64,000 nucleotides of DNA from Sphingomonas sp. (lineage in GTDB: Bacteria; Pseudomonadota; Alphaproteobacteria; Sphingomonadales; Sphingomonadaceae). Positions within the stretch are counted from its first letter, which is position 1. Every line of letters starts with the position of its first letter. Made by a program: the position numbers and the translations under genes. Location: positions 124,001 to 188,000 of the forward strand of contig NZ_JAFKMA010000001.1 in NCBI RefSeq assembly GCF_017304635.1, given 5' to 3'. The notes below the pieces were generated by a model. It was not told the DNA's origin. It did not search any database and saw nothing but the letters and a program-made list of their open reading frames with translations. Positions 11,383 to 18,969 of the stretch are shown piece after piece.

Positions 11383-11976
11383 GTGATCGCGCATCTCAGG
11401 GGAAGGTTGGAAGCGACCGGCATCGACCATGCGGTGATCGATGTCGGCGGGGTCGGCTATCTGGTCGGGGCGTCGGCGAAGACGCTCGGCAGCATCGGGC
11501 CGGTGGGGGAGGCGACGACCCTGTTCACCGAGATGCTGGTGGCCGAGGATTCGATCCGGCTGGTCGGCTTCGCCCGGCCCGACGAGCGCGACTGGTTCCG
11601 CTTGCTGACCGGGGTACAGGGCGTCGGTGCGCGCGTGGCGCTCGCGATCCTGTCGGTGCTCGACCCGGCCGAGCTCGCGCGCGCGATCGGCGCGCAGGAC
11701 AAGGCGATGATCGGCCGCGCGAACGGGGTGGGACCGAAACTCGCCGAACGCATCGTGCGCGAGTTGAAGGACAAGGCCGGCGGCGTGATCCCCGGCGGCG
11801 TCACCCCGGTCGCGGTGGCGGCGGGCGCGGCGCAGGACGCGGTGTCGGCGCTGCTCAACCTCGGCTTCCGCCCGCCCGAAGCGAATGCCGCGGTCGGCGC
11901 GGCGGAGGAGGAACTGGGCGCGGGCGCGGGGCTGGACGCACTGGTCCGGCTGGCGCTGCGGAAGGCGGCGAAGTGA
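11383..11976 (+). CDS. ruvA: Holliday junction branch-migration protein RuvA
   Basis: A 197-residue protein. The start is GTG 11383, giving (M)[12 protein letters not shown], the normal RuvA OB-fold N-terminus; the upstream ATG at 11326 would translate the palindromic repeat and is rejected. The helix-hairpin-helix region ([14 protein letters not shown] and [15 protein letters not shown], about 70-130) binds the junction; the C-terminal helical domain (about 150-197) contacts RuvB. RuvA loads RuvB on Holliday junctions. A mobile-looking cassette follows 14 bp downstream. Confidence 0.95.
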   Translation: MIAHLRGRLEATGIDHAVIDVGGVGYLVGASAKTLGSIGPVGEATTLFTEMLVAEDSIRLVGFARPDERDWFRLLTGVQGVGARVALAILSVLDPAELARAIGAQDKAMIGRANGVGPKLAERIVRELKDKAGGVIPGGVTPVAVAAGAAQDAVSALLNLGFRPPEANAAVGAAEEELGAGAGLDALVRLALRKAAK

Positions 11977-11990
11977 TTCCTCTCCTAGTC

Positions 11991-12017
11991 CGTCATGCTG
12001 AACTCGTTTCAGCATCC
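11991..12017 (+). repeat. Left inverted end of the GIY-YIG cassette
   Basis: 27-bp arm identical to the reverse complement of 12367-12393. Contains a GCTGAAC...GTTTCAGC internal hairpin. Confidence 0.85.
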
Positions 12018-12051
12018 GTCGGGCGTCGAGCGACGTCCAGGCGGGGTGGCA

Positions 12052-12375
12052 ATGCAACCATGCGTCTATCTGCTCGCGAGTCGGCCGCACGGCACGATCT
12101 ATATCGGCGTGACGGCGCATCTGATCGAGCGGTTGCACCAGCACCGCACCGGGTCGGTGGCCGGCTTCACCTCGCGATACGGCGTCGCTCGGTTGATGCG
12201 ATACGAGTTGCTCGCGTCGATGCCCGAGACGATCGCGCGCGAGAAGCAGTTGAAGCGCTGGCATCGACAATGGAAGATCAATCTGACCGAAAGCGAGAAC
12301 CCCGACTGGTCGGATCTGGCGGTGGGGCTGGGGTTCGAGTCGTTGCCGGATCGCGCGCGGCGCGATGGATGCTGA
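12052..12375 (+). CDS. GIY-YIG nuclease domain protein (YhbQ/UPF0213-like)
   Basis: A 107-residue single-domain protein starting at ATG 12052 behind GGGG; the longer frame from 11995 reads through the repeat. GIY-YIG landmarks: C-V-Y at 4-6 and Y-I-G at 17-19 form the first strands, Arg27 in the first helix (IERLHQHR), and metal-binding Glu64 in AREKQLKRW. All catalytic positions look intact. It is flanked by perfect inverted repeats 34 bp before its start and overlapping its last codons, so its stop codon lies in the right repeat. Probable DNA nuclease; its link to the repeat is inference. Confidence 0.85.
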   Translation: MQPCVYLLASRPHGTIYIGVTAHLIERLHQHRTGSVAGFTSRYGVARLMRYELLASMPETIAREKQLKRWHRQWKINLTESENPDWSDLAVGLGFESLPDRARRDGC

Positions 12376-12393
12376 AACGAGTTCAGCATGACG
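12367..12393 (-). repeat. Right inverted end of the GIY-YIG cassette
   Basis: Exact inverse of 11991-12017. Its outer edge abuts ACGGAGG, which serves as the ribosome-binding site of the next gene at 12404. Confidence 0.85.
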
Positions 12394-12403
12394 GAGGATC
12401 GAG

Positions 12404-12799
12404 GTGACTCGCACCGCCACCTGCTTCTGCGGCCAGCTCTCGCTCACCTGCGTCGGCGATCCCGTCCGTATCTCTGTGTGCCATTGCCGCGATTGCAAGC
12501 GGCGTTCGGGTAGCGCGTTCGCGGCACAGGCGCGGTTTCCGGCGGAGCAAGTGACCGTTACCGGCCGGTCGAAGACATGGTCGCGCGTGTCGGACGAAGG
12601 CAATGCGTCCGATTTCCACTTCTGTCCCGAGTGCGGCACGACGTTGTGGTACAACGCCCGCCCGCATCACGATCTGTATGCGGTGCCGATCGGTACCTTC
12701 GCCGACCCGAGCTTCCCCCCGCCCGAATATTCGGTCTACGAAAGCCGCAAGCACGATTGGGTCGAGATCGTCGGCGAGGGCATCGACCATTATGACTGA
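12404..12799 (+). CDS. GFA-family (CENP-V/GFA domain) zinc protein
   Basis: A 131-residue protein starting at GTG 12404 with GGAGG 7 nt upstream. Zinc-ligand cysteines follow the GFA pattern: Cys7/Cys9, Cys26-x-Cys28-x2-Cys31, and Cys74-x2-Cys77. The family was named for glutathione-dependent formaldehyde activation, though most members have unproven function. It is wedged between ruvA and ruvB, and its last 8 bases overlap the ruvB start (ATGACTGA), so ruvB translation is likely coupled to it. Confidence 0.9.
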   Translation: MTRTATCFCGQLSLTCVGDPVRISVCHCRDCKRRSGSAFAAQARFPAEQVTVTGRSKTWSRVSDEGNASDFHFCPECGTTLWYNARPHHDLYAVPIGTFADPSFPPPEYSVYESRKHDWVEIVGEGIDHYD

Positions 12800-13814
12800 C
12801 GACGATCGCCTCCTCGCTCCCGCGCGCAAGCCCGACGACGTCGACGCCGCGCTGCGCCCGAAGTCGCTCGACGAGTTCGTCGGGCAGAAGGCGGCGCGCG
12901 AGAATCTGCGGGTGTTCATCGCGGCGGCGAAGGCGCGCGGTGATGCGCTCGATCACGTGCTGTTCTTCGGGCCGCCGGGGCTGGGCAAGACGACGCTGGC
13001 GCAGATCATCGCGCGCGAGATGGGCGTGGGGTTCCGCGCGACCAGCGGCCCGGTGATCGCGAAGTCGGGCGACCTCGCCGCGCTCCTCACCAATCTCGAG
13101 GACGGCGACGTGCTGTTCATCGACGAGATCCACCGGCTCCAGCCCGCGGTCGAGGAAGTGCTGTACCCGGCGATGGAGGATCGCGCGCTCGACCTGATGA
13201 TCGGCGAGGGGCCATCGGCGCGCAGCGTGCGGATCGACCTGCCGCGCTTCACGCTGGTGGGGGCGACGACGCGGCAGGGGCTGCTGACGACGCCGCTCCG
13301 CGATCGCTTCGGCATTCCGGTGCGGCTCAGTTTCTACACGGTGGACGAGCTGGAAAAGGTGGTGACGCGCGCCGCCGCCCTGCTCGACCTGCACGTCGCG
13401 CCCGATGGTGCGCAGGAGATCGCGCGGCGCAGCCGGGGCACCCCGCGGATCGCCGGGCGGCTGCTGCGGCGGGTGCGCGATTTCGCCAATGTCGCCGGGC
13501 GCGAGACGGTCGATGCGATCGCCGCCGATGCCGCGCTGTCGCGGCTGGAAGTCGACAAGCTCGGGCTCGACGCGATGGATCGCCGCTACCTACACATGAT
13601 CGCGGACATCTATCGCGGCGGCCCGGTCGGGGTGGAGACGCTGGCCGCGGGGTTGAGCGAACCGCGCGATACGATCGAGGAAGTGATCGAGCCGTATCTG
13701 ATCCAGCTCGGCCTGGTCGCCCGCACCGCGCGCGGGCGCTGCCTGAATGCAAGCGGGTGGAAGCACCTCGGGCTCAATCCGCCGGCTGCCACGCAGGATG
13801 GTCTGTTCGATTGA
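12792..13814 (+). CDS. ruvB: Holliday junction branch-migration ATPase RuvB
   Basis: A 340-residue AAA+ motor. ATG 12792 gives [20 protein letters not shown], the usual alphaproteobacterial RuvB start; longer open frames read the GFA gene out of frame. Walker A GPPGLGKT at 60-67, Walker B FIDEIH at 109-114, sensor GATTRQG, and a C-terminal winged-helix domain (about 265-335). Hexamers pump DNA through RuvA-bound junctions. It overlaps the preceding GFA gene by 8 bp. Confidence 0.97.
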   Translation: MTDDDRLLAPARKPDDVDAALRPKSLDEFVGQKAARENLRVFIAAAKARGDALDHVLFFGPPGLGKTTLAQIIAREMGVGFRATSGPVIAKSGDLAALLTNLEDGDVLFIDEIHRLQPAVEEVLYPAMEDRALDLMIGEGPSARSVRIDLPRFTLVGATTRQGLLTTPLRDRFGIPVRLSFYTVDELEKVVTRAAALLDLHVAPDGAQEIARRSRGTPRIAGRLLRRVRDFANVAGRETVDAIAADAALSRLEVDKLGLDAMDRRYLHMIADIYRGGPVGVETLAAGLSEPRDTIEEVIEPYLIQLGLVARTARGRCLNASGWKHLGLNPPAATQDGLFD

Positions 13815-13818
13815 ACCG

Positions 13819-13895
13819 TGCTCCTGCGGAAGCAGGAGCCCAGAGTGTCGAATGCGACGCTCGTGACTCTGGATTCCTGCTTTCGCAGGAATGCG
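13819..13895. repeat. Palindromic repeat (CAGGAATC type)
   Basis: Arms GTGCTCCTGCGGAAGCAGGA (13819 on) and GATTCCTGCTTTCGCAGGAA (13872 on) are inverted hairpins separated by about 30 bp, in the ruvB-ybgC gap. Related copies lie at 50524-50593 and 55976-56018. Confidence 0.7.
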
Positions 13896-13956
13896 GCGAT
13901 CGATGACCGCGCGAGGGGTTTGCCTCGCCGCCCCGCGCCGCTACAGCGCCTTGACC

Positions 13957-14448
13957 ATGACCGCCGTCGCCACCGACCAGCCCGTCGAAGGACGCTTCGA
14001 CGGTCGCGAGCATCGCTTTCCGGTGCGGGTGTATTTCGAGGACACCGACCTATCGGGCGTGGTCTATCACGCCAATTATCTCCGCTTCATGGAGCGCGCG
14101 CGGTCGGACATGCTGCGGCTGGTCGGGATCGACCAGCGCGCGACGATGGAGGCGGGCGGGAGCGCCTATGCGGTGGCCGAACTCGCGATCAAGTACCGCC
14201 GCCCGGCCAGGCTGGACGACGCGCTGATCGTGGTGTCGCGGCTGATCCAGGTGAGGGCGGCGGCGGTCGCCATTCATCAGAGAGTCATGCGCGGGTCGGA
14301 ATGGCTGGCGGCGGCGGATGTCGTCGCTGCTCTGGTCGGTCCCGACGGCCGACCGCGACGCCAGCCCGCCGCCTGGGTGTCGGCGTACGAGGCATTGATC
14401 TGGCAGCCCGAAGCGACGGGTGCGAACACAGGGGACGAGACGGACTGA
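13957..14448 (+). CDS. ybgC: YbgC-type acyl-CoA thioesterase of the Tol-Pal cluster
   Basis: A 163-residue hot-dog-fold thioesterase; ATG 13957 is the start that gives normal family length. VYFEDTDLSGVVYHANYLRF at 25-44 carries the catalytic Asp31 and the strand-helix signature of the 4-hydroxybenzoyl-CoA thioesterase group. YbgC hydrolyses acyl-CoA or acyl-ACP and is linked to phospholipid metabolism. It opens the tol operon: its stop overlaps the tolQ start (TGATG). Confidence 0.93.
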   Translation: MTAVATDQPVEGRFDGREHRFPVRVYFEDTDLSGVVYHANYLRFMERARSDMLRLVGIDQRATMEAGGSAYAVAELAIKYRRPARLDDALIVVSRLIQVRAAAVAIHQRVMRGSEWLAAADVVAALVGPDGRPRRQPAAWVSAYEALIWQPEATGANTGDETD

Positions 14449-15140
14449 TGCACTGGAGCCTCGATCTTTCGAAGGATTCGACCTCGCCGCTCGCGCTGCT
14501 GCTGCATGCCGACATCGTGGTGCAGATCGTGATGCTGGGGCTGCTGGTCGCCAGTATCTGGACTTGGGCGATCATCATCGGCGCCTCGCGCAAGCTGGCC
14601 GCGACGCGGCGCCAGACCGCGAAGTTCGAGAGCGATTTCTGGACCGCCAACGACATCGACGCCTTCTACAAGGCACAAGGGGAAGCCGGCACGCCGGTCG
14701 CGCGGGTGTTCGCCGCGGGGGTGACCGAATGGCGCCGCTCGACCGCCGGCGGGATCGTCGATCGCGAGGGCGTGCGCGAGCGGCTGGCGACGGCGATGGG
14801 CGCGGCGGTCGCGAGCGAGACCGACAAGCTGGCCGACCGGCTGAACGTGCTGGCGACGGTGGCGGGTGCGGCGCCGTTCGTCGGGCTGTTCGGCACAGTG
14901 TGGGGGATCATGTCGACCTTCACCGCGATCTCGGCGCAGCAGAACACGTCGCTGGTGACGGTGGGGCCGGGCATCGCCGAAGCGCTGTTCGCGACCGCGA
15001 TCGGGCTGTTCGCGGCGATCCCCGCGCTGATCGCGTACAACCGCTTCAGCCACCGCGTGAACCAGGTCGAGGCACGGCTGAACCGCTTCGCCGACGGGTT
15101 CCACTCGACCCTCAGCCGCCAGTTGGAAGCGAAACGGTGA
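14448..15140 (+). CDS. tolQ: Tol-Pal system motor protein TolQ
   Basis: A 230-residue MotA/TolQ/ExbB-family inner-membrane protein with three membrane segments (about 22-45, 133-157 and 172-195). The conserved GLFGTVWGIMSTF motif lies in the second. With TolR it uses the proton motive force to energise TolA, needed for outer-membrane constriction at division. ATG overlaps the ybgC stop by 1 nt. A 133-bp repeat separates it from tolR. Confidence 0.96.
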   Translation: MHWSLDLSKDSTSPLALLLHADIVVQIVMLGLLVASIWTWAIIIGASRKLAATRRQTAKFESDFWTANDIDAFYKAQGEAGTPVARVFAAGVTEWRRSTAGGIVDREGVRERLATAMGAAVASETDKLADRLNVLATVAGAAPFVGLFGTVWGIMSTFTAISAQQNTSLVTVGPGIAEALFATAIGLFAAIPALIAYNRFSHRVNQVEARLNRFADGFHSTLSRQLEAKR

Positions 15141-15150
15141 GGGTGGCCAA

Positions 15151-15283
15151 CCAAATCCTCCCTGGGACGGGGAGGGGGACCGGCGAAGCCGGTGGAGGGG
15201 GTTCGCCGCACGCGATCCCTCCGTGGCCCGCCCTCTCCGTCAGCGCTGCGCGCTGCCATCTCCCCGTGAACGGGGAGGATTGG
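15151..15283. repeat. Palindromic repeat (AATCCTCCC type) between tolQ and tolR
   Basis: Left end CCAAATCCTCCC, right end GGGGAGGATTGG at 15272-15283, with nested hairpins (GACCGGCGAAGCCGG, CAGCGCTGCGCGCTG) between. The right arm GGGGAGG lies 12 nt before the tolR ATG and is its only plausible Shine-Dalgarno. Confidence 0.8.
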
Positions 15284-15289
15284 TAGGCG

Positions 15290-15730
15290 ATGGCCGTCAA
15301 CCTTCCCTCGTCGCGCGGTTCGGGCCGGCGCGCGCCGATGGCGGATATCAACGTGACGCCGCTGGTCGACGTGATGCTGGTGCTCCTCATCATCTTCATG
15401 GTGACGGCGCCGCTGATGACGGCGGGCGTGCCGGTGAACCTGCCCGACAGCCGAGCGAAGGCGCTGGAGCAGGACCACAAGCCCGTTTCGATCTCGATCG
15501 AGCGCGACGGCACCATCTATCTCGAGGACAAGGCGGTGGCCGAGGATGCGCTGCCCGACGCGCTTTCCGCGATCGCCGCCAGGCCGGGGCCGGACGGCAA
15601 GCCGCCGCAAGTGCTGTTGCGCGCCGACCGGGGCCTCGATTACGGGCGGGTGATGGCGGTGATGGGCGACCTCAACCATGCCGGGCTCAACCGCGTGTCG
15701 CTGCTGTCCAACGCCAAGGAAGCGCAATGA
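15290..15730 (+). CDS. tolR: Tol-Pal system protein TolR
   Basis: A 146-residue ExbD/TolR-family protein with one membrane helix (about 24-44) carrying the proton-path Asp27 in PLVDVMLVLLIIFMV, followed by a periplasmic domain. Partners TolQ as the stator/rotor channel driving TolA. Translation probably uses the GGGGAGG at the end of the upstream repeat. Its last bases overlap tolA (ATGA). Confidence 0.96.
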   Translation: MAVNLPSSRGSGRRAPMADINVTPLVDVMLVLLIIFMVTAPLMTAGVPVNLPDSRAKALEQDHKPVSISIERDGTIYLEDKAVAEDALPDALSAIAARPGPDGKPPQVLLRADRGLDYGRVMAVMGDLNHAGLNRVSLLSNAKEAQ

Positions 15731-16677
15731 GCGCGACCGCCGCCTCGACCGAGACGCGCGACCGCGCGATCGAGTTCGGCGCGGCGGCGTTGCTGCATGT
15801 CGGGTTGCTGGTCGGGCTGTCGGCGGTGCTGCTCAGCCCCAAGACGCCACCCCCGCCGCCGGCGCCGATGGACGTGACGATCGCCGACGACGTGGGCTTG
15901 CAGGCGACCGCGCCGCAATCGGTCACGCCGCCGGCGCAGAGCCGCGCGCCCGATCTCGGCGCGCCGGAGGACGCCGCGCCGCCTGCGCCCAGCGTCGAAC
16001 CCGAACCGGTGCCCGCGAAACCGCAGCCGGTCGAGCCTGCGCCTGCGCCGGTGCCTAGACGCGCCGAGGTGCCGAAGCCGCAACCGGTCGCAAGGGTCGC
16101 GCCGGAGCCGGCGAAACCGGCCAAGTCGCAGCCGGTGAAGAGAGTCGTCGCTCCGCCGCAACCGGCGAAGCCGCAAGCGCGCCCCGCGCCGTCGGGCGCG
16201 CTCGCCGGCATCGTCGGTCGCGGCACCGGCGTGACCCAGGGCGCCAAGGCGGCTCGCCCGCGCGGCTCGTCGCTGGGCAGCGTGATGAGCGGGCTCGGCG
16301 CCGCGCCCAGCCAGTCGCGCAGCATCACGCCGCAGGCCGCGACGATGAGCCAGCGGGCGGCGATGGATATCGGCCAGAAGATCAAGCAGCAGGTCCAGCC
16401 CTGCGCCAACCAGCAGGTCAATCCAGGCCCGGGTGCGGAGAAGATCCGCGTGACGATCCGCCTGCGCATCAACCGCGACGGCACGCTGGCATCGCGCCCG
16501 ACGATCGAGGGGCATGATGGCGTCGACGACGACAATCGCCGCTATCTTCGCCAGGTCGACGATCGCGCGATCGCGACGTTCATGGGCTGCCAGCCGCTGC
16601 GCGGTTTGCCGCCGGAACTGTACGACGTTCCCAATGGCTGGAGCAGTTTTTCGCTCCGCTACAAATTGCCGGGATAG
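15727..16677 (+). CDS. tolA: Tol-Pal energy-transducing protein TolA
   Basis: A 316-residue protein starting at ATG 15727 inside the tolR stop. One N-terminal membrane helix (about 17-37), a long Pro/Ala/Lys-rich periplasmic spacer (about 40-200, many P-x-P and K-P-x-P repeats), and a C-terminal TolA/TonB-like domain (KIRVTIRLRINRDG region to the end). It spans the periplasm to contact TolB and Pal. Identity rests on architecture and position, since TolA sequence is poorly conserved. Confidence 0.88.
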   Translation: MSATAASTETRDRAIEFGAAALLHVGLLVGLSAVLLSPKTPPPPPAPMDVTIADDVGLQATAPQSVTPPAQSRAPDLGAPEDAAPPAPSVEPEPVPAKPQPVEPAPAPVPRRAEVPKPQPVARVAPEPAKPAKSQPVKRVVAPPQPAKPQARPAPSGALAGIVGRGTGVTQGAKAARPRGSSLGSVMSGLGAAPSQSRSITPQAATMSQRAAMDIGQKIKQQVQPCANQQVNPGPGAEKIRVTIRLRINRDGTLASRPTIEGHDGVDDDNRRYLRQVDDRAIATFMGCQPLRGLPPELYDVPNGWSSFSLRYKLPG

Positions 16678-16708
16678 ATGATGAGCCGATGTGATCTTCC
16701 AACTCCCC

Positions 16709-16779
16709 GCCACCCCGGCGAAGGCCGGGGCCCAGCATCGGGCCGTTCGCAACTGGGCCCCGGCCTTCGTCGGGGTGGC
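16709..16779. repeat. Palindromic repeat between tolA and tolB
   Basis: Near-perfect inverted arms: GCCACCCCGGCGAAGGCCGG from 16709 and its counterpart ending CGTCGGGGTGGC at 16779, with CTGGGCCCC/GGGGCCCAG at the inner ends. It does not appear to end the operon, since tolB follows 45 bp later. Confidence 0.85.
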
Positions 16780-16824
16780 GACAAAAGGATCGGCGTTCGA
16801 CCGTCGGCACCGTTTAGGACAAGC

Positions 16825-18219
16825 ATGATGACGAAGCCGCTCCACCTCCTGCTCGCCGCCACCGCGCTCGCATTCGCGCCCGGTGCCTACGCCCAGACGC
16901 AGCCCGCGCCGACCCCGCCGCCCGCCACGCCCGCGCAACAGCAGGGCCAGCCCGGCGGCCTGGTCGTCGATGTCGAGGGCGGCATCTCCGCGCCCATGGG
17001 GATCGCGATCCCGCCGCTGCCGACGCCGCAGGCGGTCGACACGCCGGCCGGGCGCACCGATACGCTGGGCGCCGAACTGGCCAAGGTCATCACCGGCGAT
17101 CTCGGCAATTCGGGTCTGTTCAAGCCGCTGCCGGCCGGGCGCCTGCTGCCCGTCAATTTCGCCGAGGCGACCGCGCCGAATTATGCCGGGTGGAGCGCGG
17201 CGGGCGCGACCGCGCTGGTGCAAGGGTACGTCAAGGCGAACGGCGACGGCACGCTGACCGTGGGCTGCTACCTCTACGACACCGCACAGCAGGCCGAGTT
17301 GAAGCGCCAGGGCTATGTCGTGCCCTATGCCGAATGGCGCCGCGCCGCGCACAAATGCGCCGATATGGTCTATACCCGGCTGACCGGCGAAGGCCCCTAT
17401 TTCGATAGCCGCGTCGTGTACGTGTCGGAGACGGGGCCGAAGGCGCGGCGGATCAAGCGGCTGGCGCTGATGGATCAGGACGGGTTCAACGGCCGCTTCC
17501 TGACCAATGGCCAGACGATCGTGCTGACGCCGACCTTGTCGCGCGACCAGCGGCGGATCGCGTATCTGTCGTACCTCGACAAGAAGCCGACCATCTACGT
17601 CTACGACATCGCCGCGGGGACGCAGCGCAAGCTGGTCACCGACGTGAGCCTCGCCTTCGCGCCGCGCTTTTCGCCGGACGGGCGCTGGGTGCTGTTCTCG
17701 ATGGCGACCAACGGCAGCACCAACCTCTACCGCATCCCCTCGGGCGGCGGACAGTGGCAGAAGCTGACCAACTCGATCGGCATCGACACCGGCGGCAGCT
17801 ATTCGCCCGACGGGTCGCGGATCGTGTTCGAAAGCGACCGCTCGGGCACGCAGCAGCTCTACGTGATGAACGCCGACGGCTCCGACCAGCGCCGCATCAG
17901 CTTCGGTAGCGGCCGCTACGCGACCCCGGCGTGGAGCCCGCGCGGCGACCTGATCGCGTTCACCAAGATCGGCGGCGGCTTCCATGTCGGGATCATGTCG
18001 CCGGCGGGCAGCGGCGAGAAGATCCTGACCGATGGCTGGCAGGACGAGGCGCCGAGCTGGTCGCCCAACGGCCGCGTCATTATGTTCTTCCGCTCGACGC
18101 AAGGGGGCAGCGGCGTCGCCGACCTGTGGTCGGTCGACCTGACCGGGGTCAACGAACGCCGCCTGCCGACCCCGTTCGACGGCTCCGACCCGAACTGGGG
18201 GCCGATCCGCACCGACTGA
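16825..18219 (+). CDS. tolB: Tol-Pal periplasmic beta-propeller TolB
   Basis: A 464-residue protein. ATG 16825 (or 16828) gives a signal peptide cleaved at AYA-QTQ near residue 24; the frame upstream translates the repeat. An N-terminal domain (about 45-190) is followed by a six-bladed propeller with PD40-type repeats (e.g. SPDGRWVLFSMATNG, SPDGSRIVFESDRSG). TolB binds Pal and TolA, and releases Pal from peptidoglycan at constriction sites. Confidence 0.96.
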   Translation: MMTKPLHLLLAATALAFAPGAYAQTQPAPTPPPATPAQQQGQPGGLVVDVEGGISAPMGIAIPPLPTPQAVDTPAGRTDTLGAELAKVITGDLGNSGLFKPLPAGRLLPVNFAEATAPNYAGWSAAGATALVQGYVKANGDGTLTVGCYLYDTAQQAELKRQGYVVPYAEWRRAAHKCADMVYTRLTGEGPYFDSRVVYVSETGPKARRIKRLALMDQDGFNGRFLTNGQTIVLTPTLSRDQRRIAYLSYLDKKPTIYVYDIAAGTQRKLVTDVSLAFAPRFSPDGRWVLFSMATNGSTNLYRIPSGGGQWQKLTNSIGIDTGGSYSPDGSRIVFESDRSGTQQLYVMNADGSDQRRISFGSGRYATPAWSPRGDLIAFTKIGGGFHVGIMSPAGSGEKILTDGWQDEAPSWSPNGRVIMFFRSTQGGSGVADLWSVDLTGVNERRLPTPFDGSDPNWGPIRTD

Positions 18220-18255
18220 CGTTTTCCAACACGCCAAAGAAGGGAGTTACCGACA

Positions 18256-18771
18256 ATGGCCTCTACCACGACCAAGCTGATCCTGCTCGCAGGGCTCGCC
18301 GCCACCGCTGCCTGCGCGCCCAAGCGCCCGAAGGTGCTGCCACCCTCGGCCGACCAGGCGCCGATCACCGCGCCCGCGACCGGGCCGGACACGACCGGCG
18401 GGGTGATCCCGGGCAGTCCGCAGGACTTCCAGCGCTCGGTGATGAGCGACACGATCCACTTCGCGCTCGACCAGTACGACATCGATCCGACCTCGCGGCA
18501 GATTCTCGACACGCAGGCGGTGTGGCTGACCAAGTGGCCCGATCGCCGGATCACGATCGAAGGCCATGCCGACGAGCGCGGCACTCGCGAATACAATCTC
18601 GCGCTCGGCGATCGCCGCGCCAATGCGGCGAAGAACTATCTCGCGGCGAAGGGCATCAACCCGGCGCGGATCACAACGATCAGCTACGGCAAGGAACGCC
18701 CGATCGCGCTGGGCTCGGACGAGGCGAGCTGGGCCCAGAACCGCCGCGCGGTAACGGTGGTGTTGCAATAA
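18256..18771 (+). CDS. pal: Peptidoglycan-associated lipoprotein Pal
   Basis: A 171-residue lipoprotein: signal sequence with lipobox ending at Cys20 (LAATAAC), a Pro/Ala linker, then an OmpA-like peptidoglycan-binding domain with EGHADERG at 102-109 and the DRR motif near 119-121. Anchors the outer membrane to the cell wall and is the target of TolB. Last gene of the operon; no cpoB/ybgF follows, unlike in enterobacteria. Confidence 0.97.
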   Translation: MASTTTKLILLAGLAATAACAPKRPKVLPPSADQAPITAPATGPDTTGGVIPGSPQDFQRSVMSDTIHFALDQYDIDPTSRQILDTQAVWLTKWPDRRITIEGHADERGTREYNLALGDRRANAAKNYLAAKGINPARITTISYGKERPIALGSDEASWAQNRRAVTVVLQ

Positions 18772-18774
18772 TTT

Positions 18775-18880
18775 TCCTCTCCCTTTGGGAGAGGAAGGGA
18801 GGCGCGAAGCGCCGGAAAGGTGAGAGCTAAGTCGAAAGCGTTTCGACTTAGCTCTCACCCCATCGGCGCTTCGCGCCTCT
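18775..18880. repeat. Palindromic repeat (CCCTCTCCC type) after pal
   Basis: Nested inverted repeat: TTCCTCTCCCTTTGGGAGAG on the left, GGCGCGAAGCGCC, and a central 18-bp-armed hairpin around AGCTAAGTCGAAAGCG/CGCTTTCGACTTAGCT (about 18825-18854). The outer right arm is the terminator listed separately. Confidence 0.8.
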
Positions 18881-18909
18881 GCCCTCTCCCGATGGGAGAG
18901 GGCTTTTTT
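18881..18909 (+). terminator. Rho-independent terminator of the tol-pal operon
   Basis: Perfect 10-bp stem GCCCTCTCCC/GGGAGAGGGC with a 3-nt loop (GAT), followed by six T. The terminator is the right arm of the adjacent palindromic repeat. Confidence 0.92.
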
Positions 18910-18910
18910 A

Positions 18911-18969
18911 TTGTTGCGACTCAGTCAAATCCGATATAAATGTGATATCATATTAAACGGGAGGATCCG
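18911..18969 (+). promoter_or_regulatory. AT-rich promoter region with TGATATCA palindrome
   Basis: A rare AT-rich stretch before the SPFH gene. It contains TTGCGA (18914), TATAAA (18935) and the 8-bp palindrome TGATATCA at 18943-18950 followed by TATTAAA, then the GGGAGGA ribosome-binding site. The palindrome may bind the operon's own ribbon-helix-helix protein (inference). Confidence 0.45.

Larger units (their letters stand above)
11991..12393. mobile_element. Candidate GIY-YIG cassette bounded by perfect 27-bp inverted repeats
   Basis: The ends 11991-12017 and 12367-12393 are exact reverse complements over 27 bp (left end begins CGTCATGCTGAACTCG, right end finishes GTTCAGCATGACG). Each end is also an internal imperfect palindrome. 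Similar CGTCATGCTGAAC...GTTCAGCATGACG palindromes without cargo occur widely in sphingomonad genomes, so this looks like that repeat with a GIY-YIG gene in its centre. No obvious target-site duplication. It lies between ruvA and the GFA gene. Confidence 0.55.

Noticed and set aside
11995-12051. Upstream ATG for the GIY-YIG gene
   Set aside because: Encodes the MLNSFQHP repeat translation seen across sphingomonad repeats; the real domain starts at 12052.
15640-18237. 865-codon frame antisense to tolA-tolB
   Set aside because: Runs through the tolA Pro/Ala linker and the repeat in reverse; no domain.
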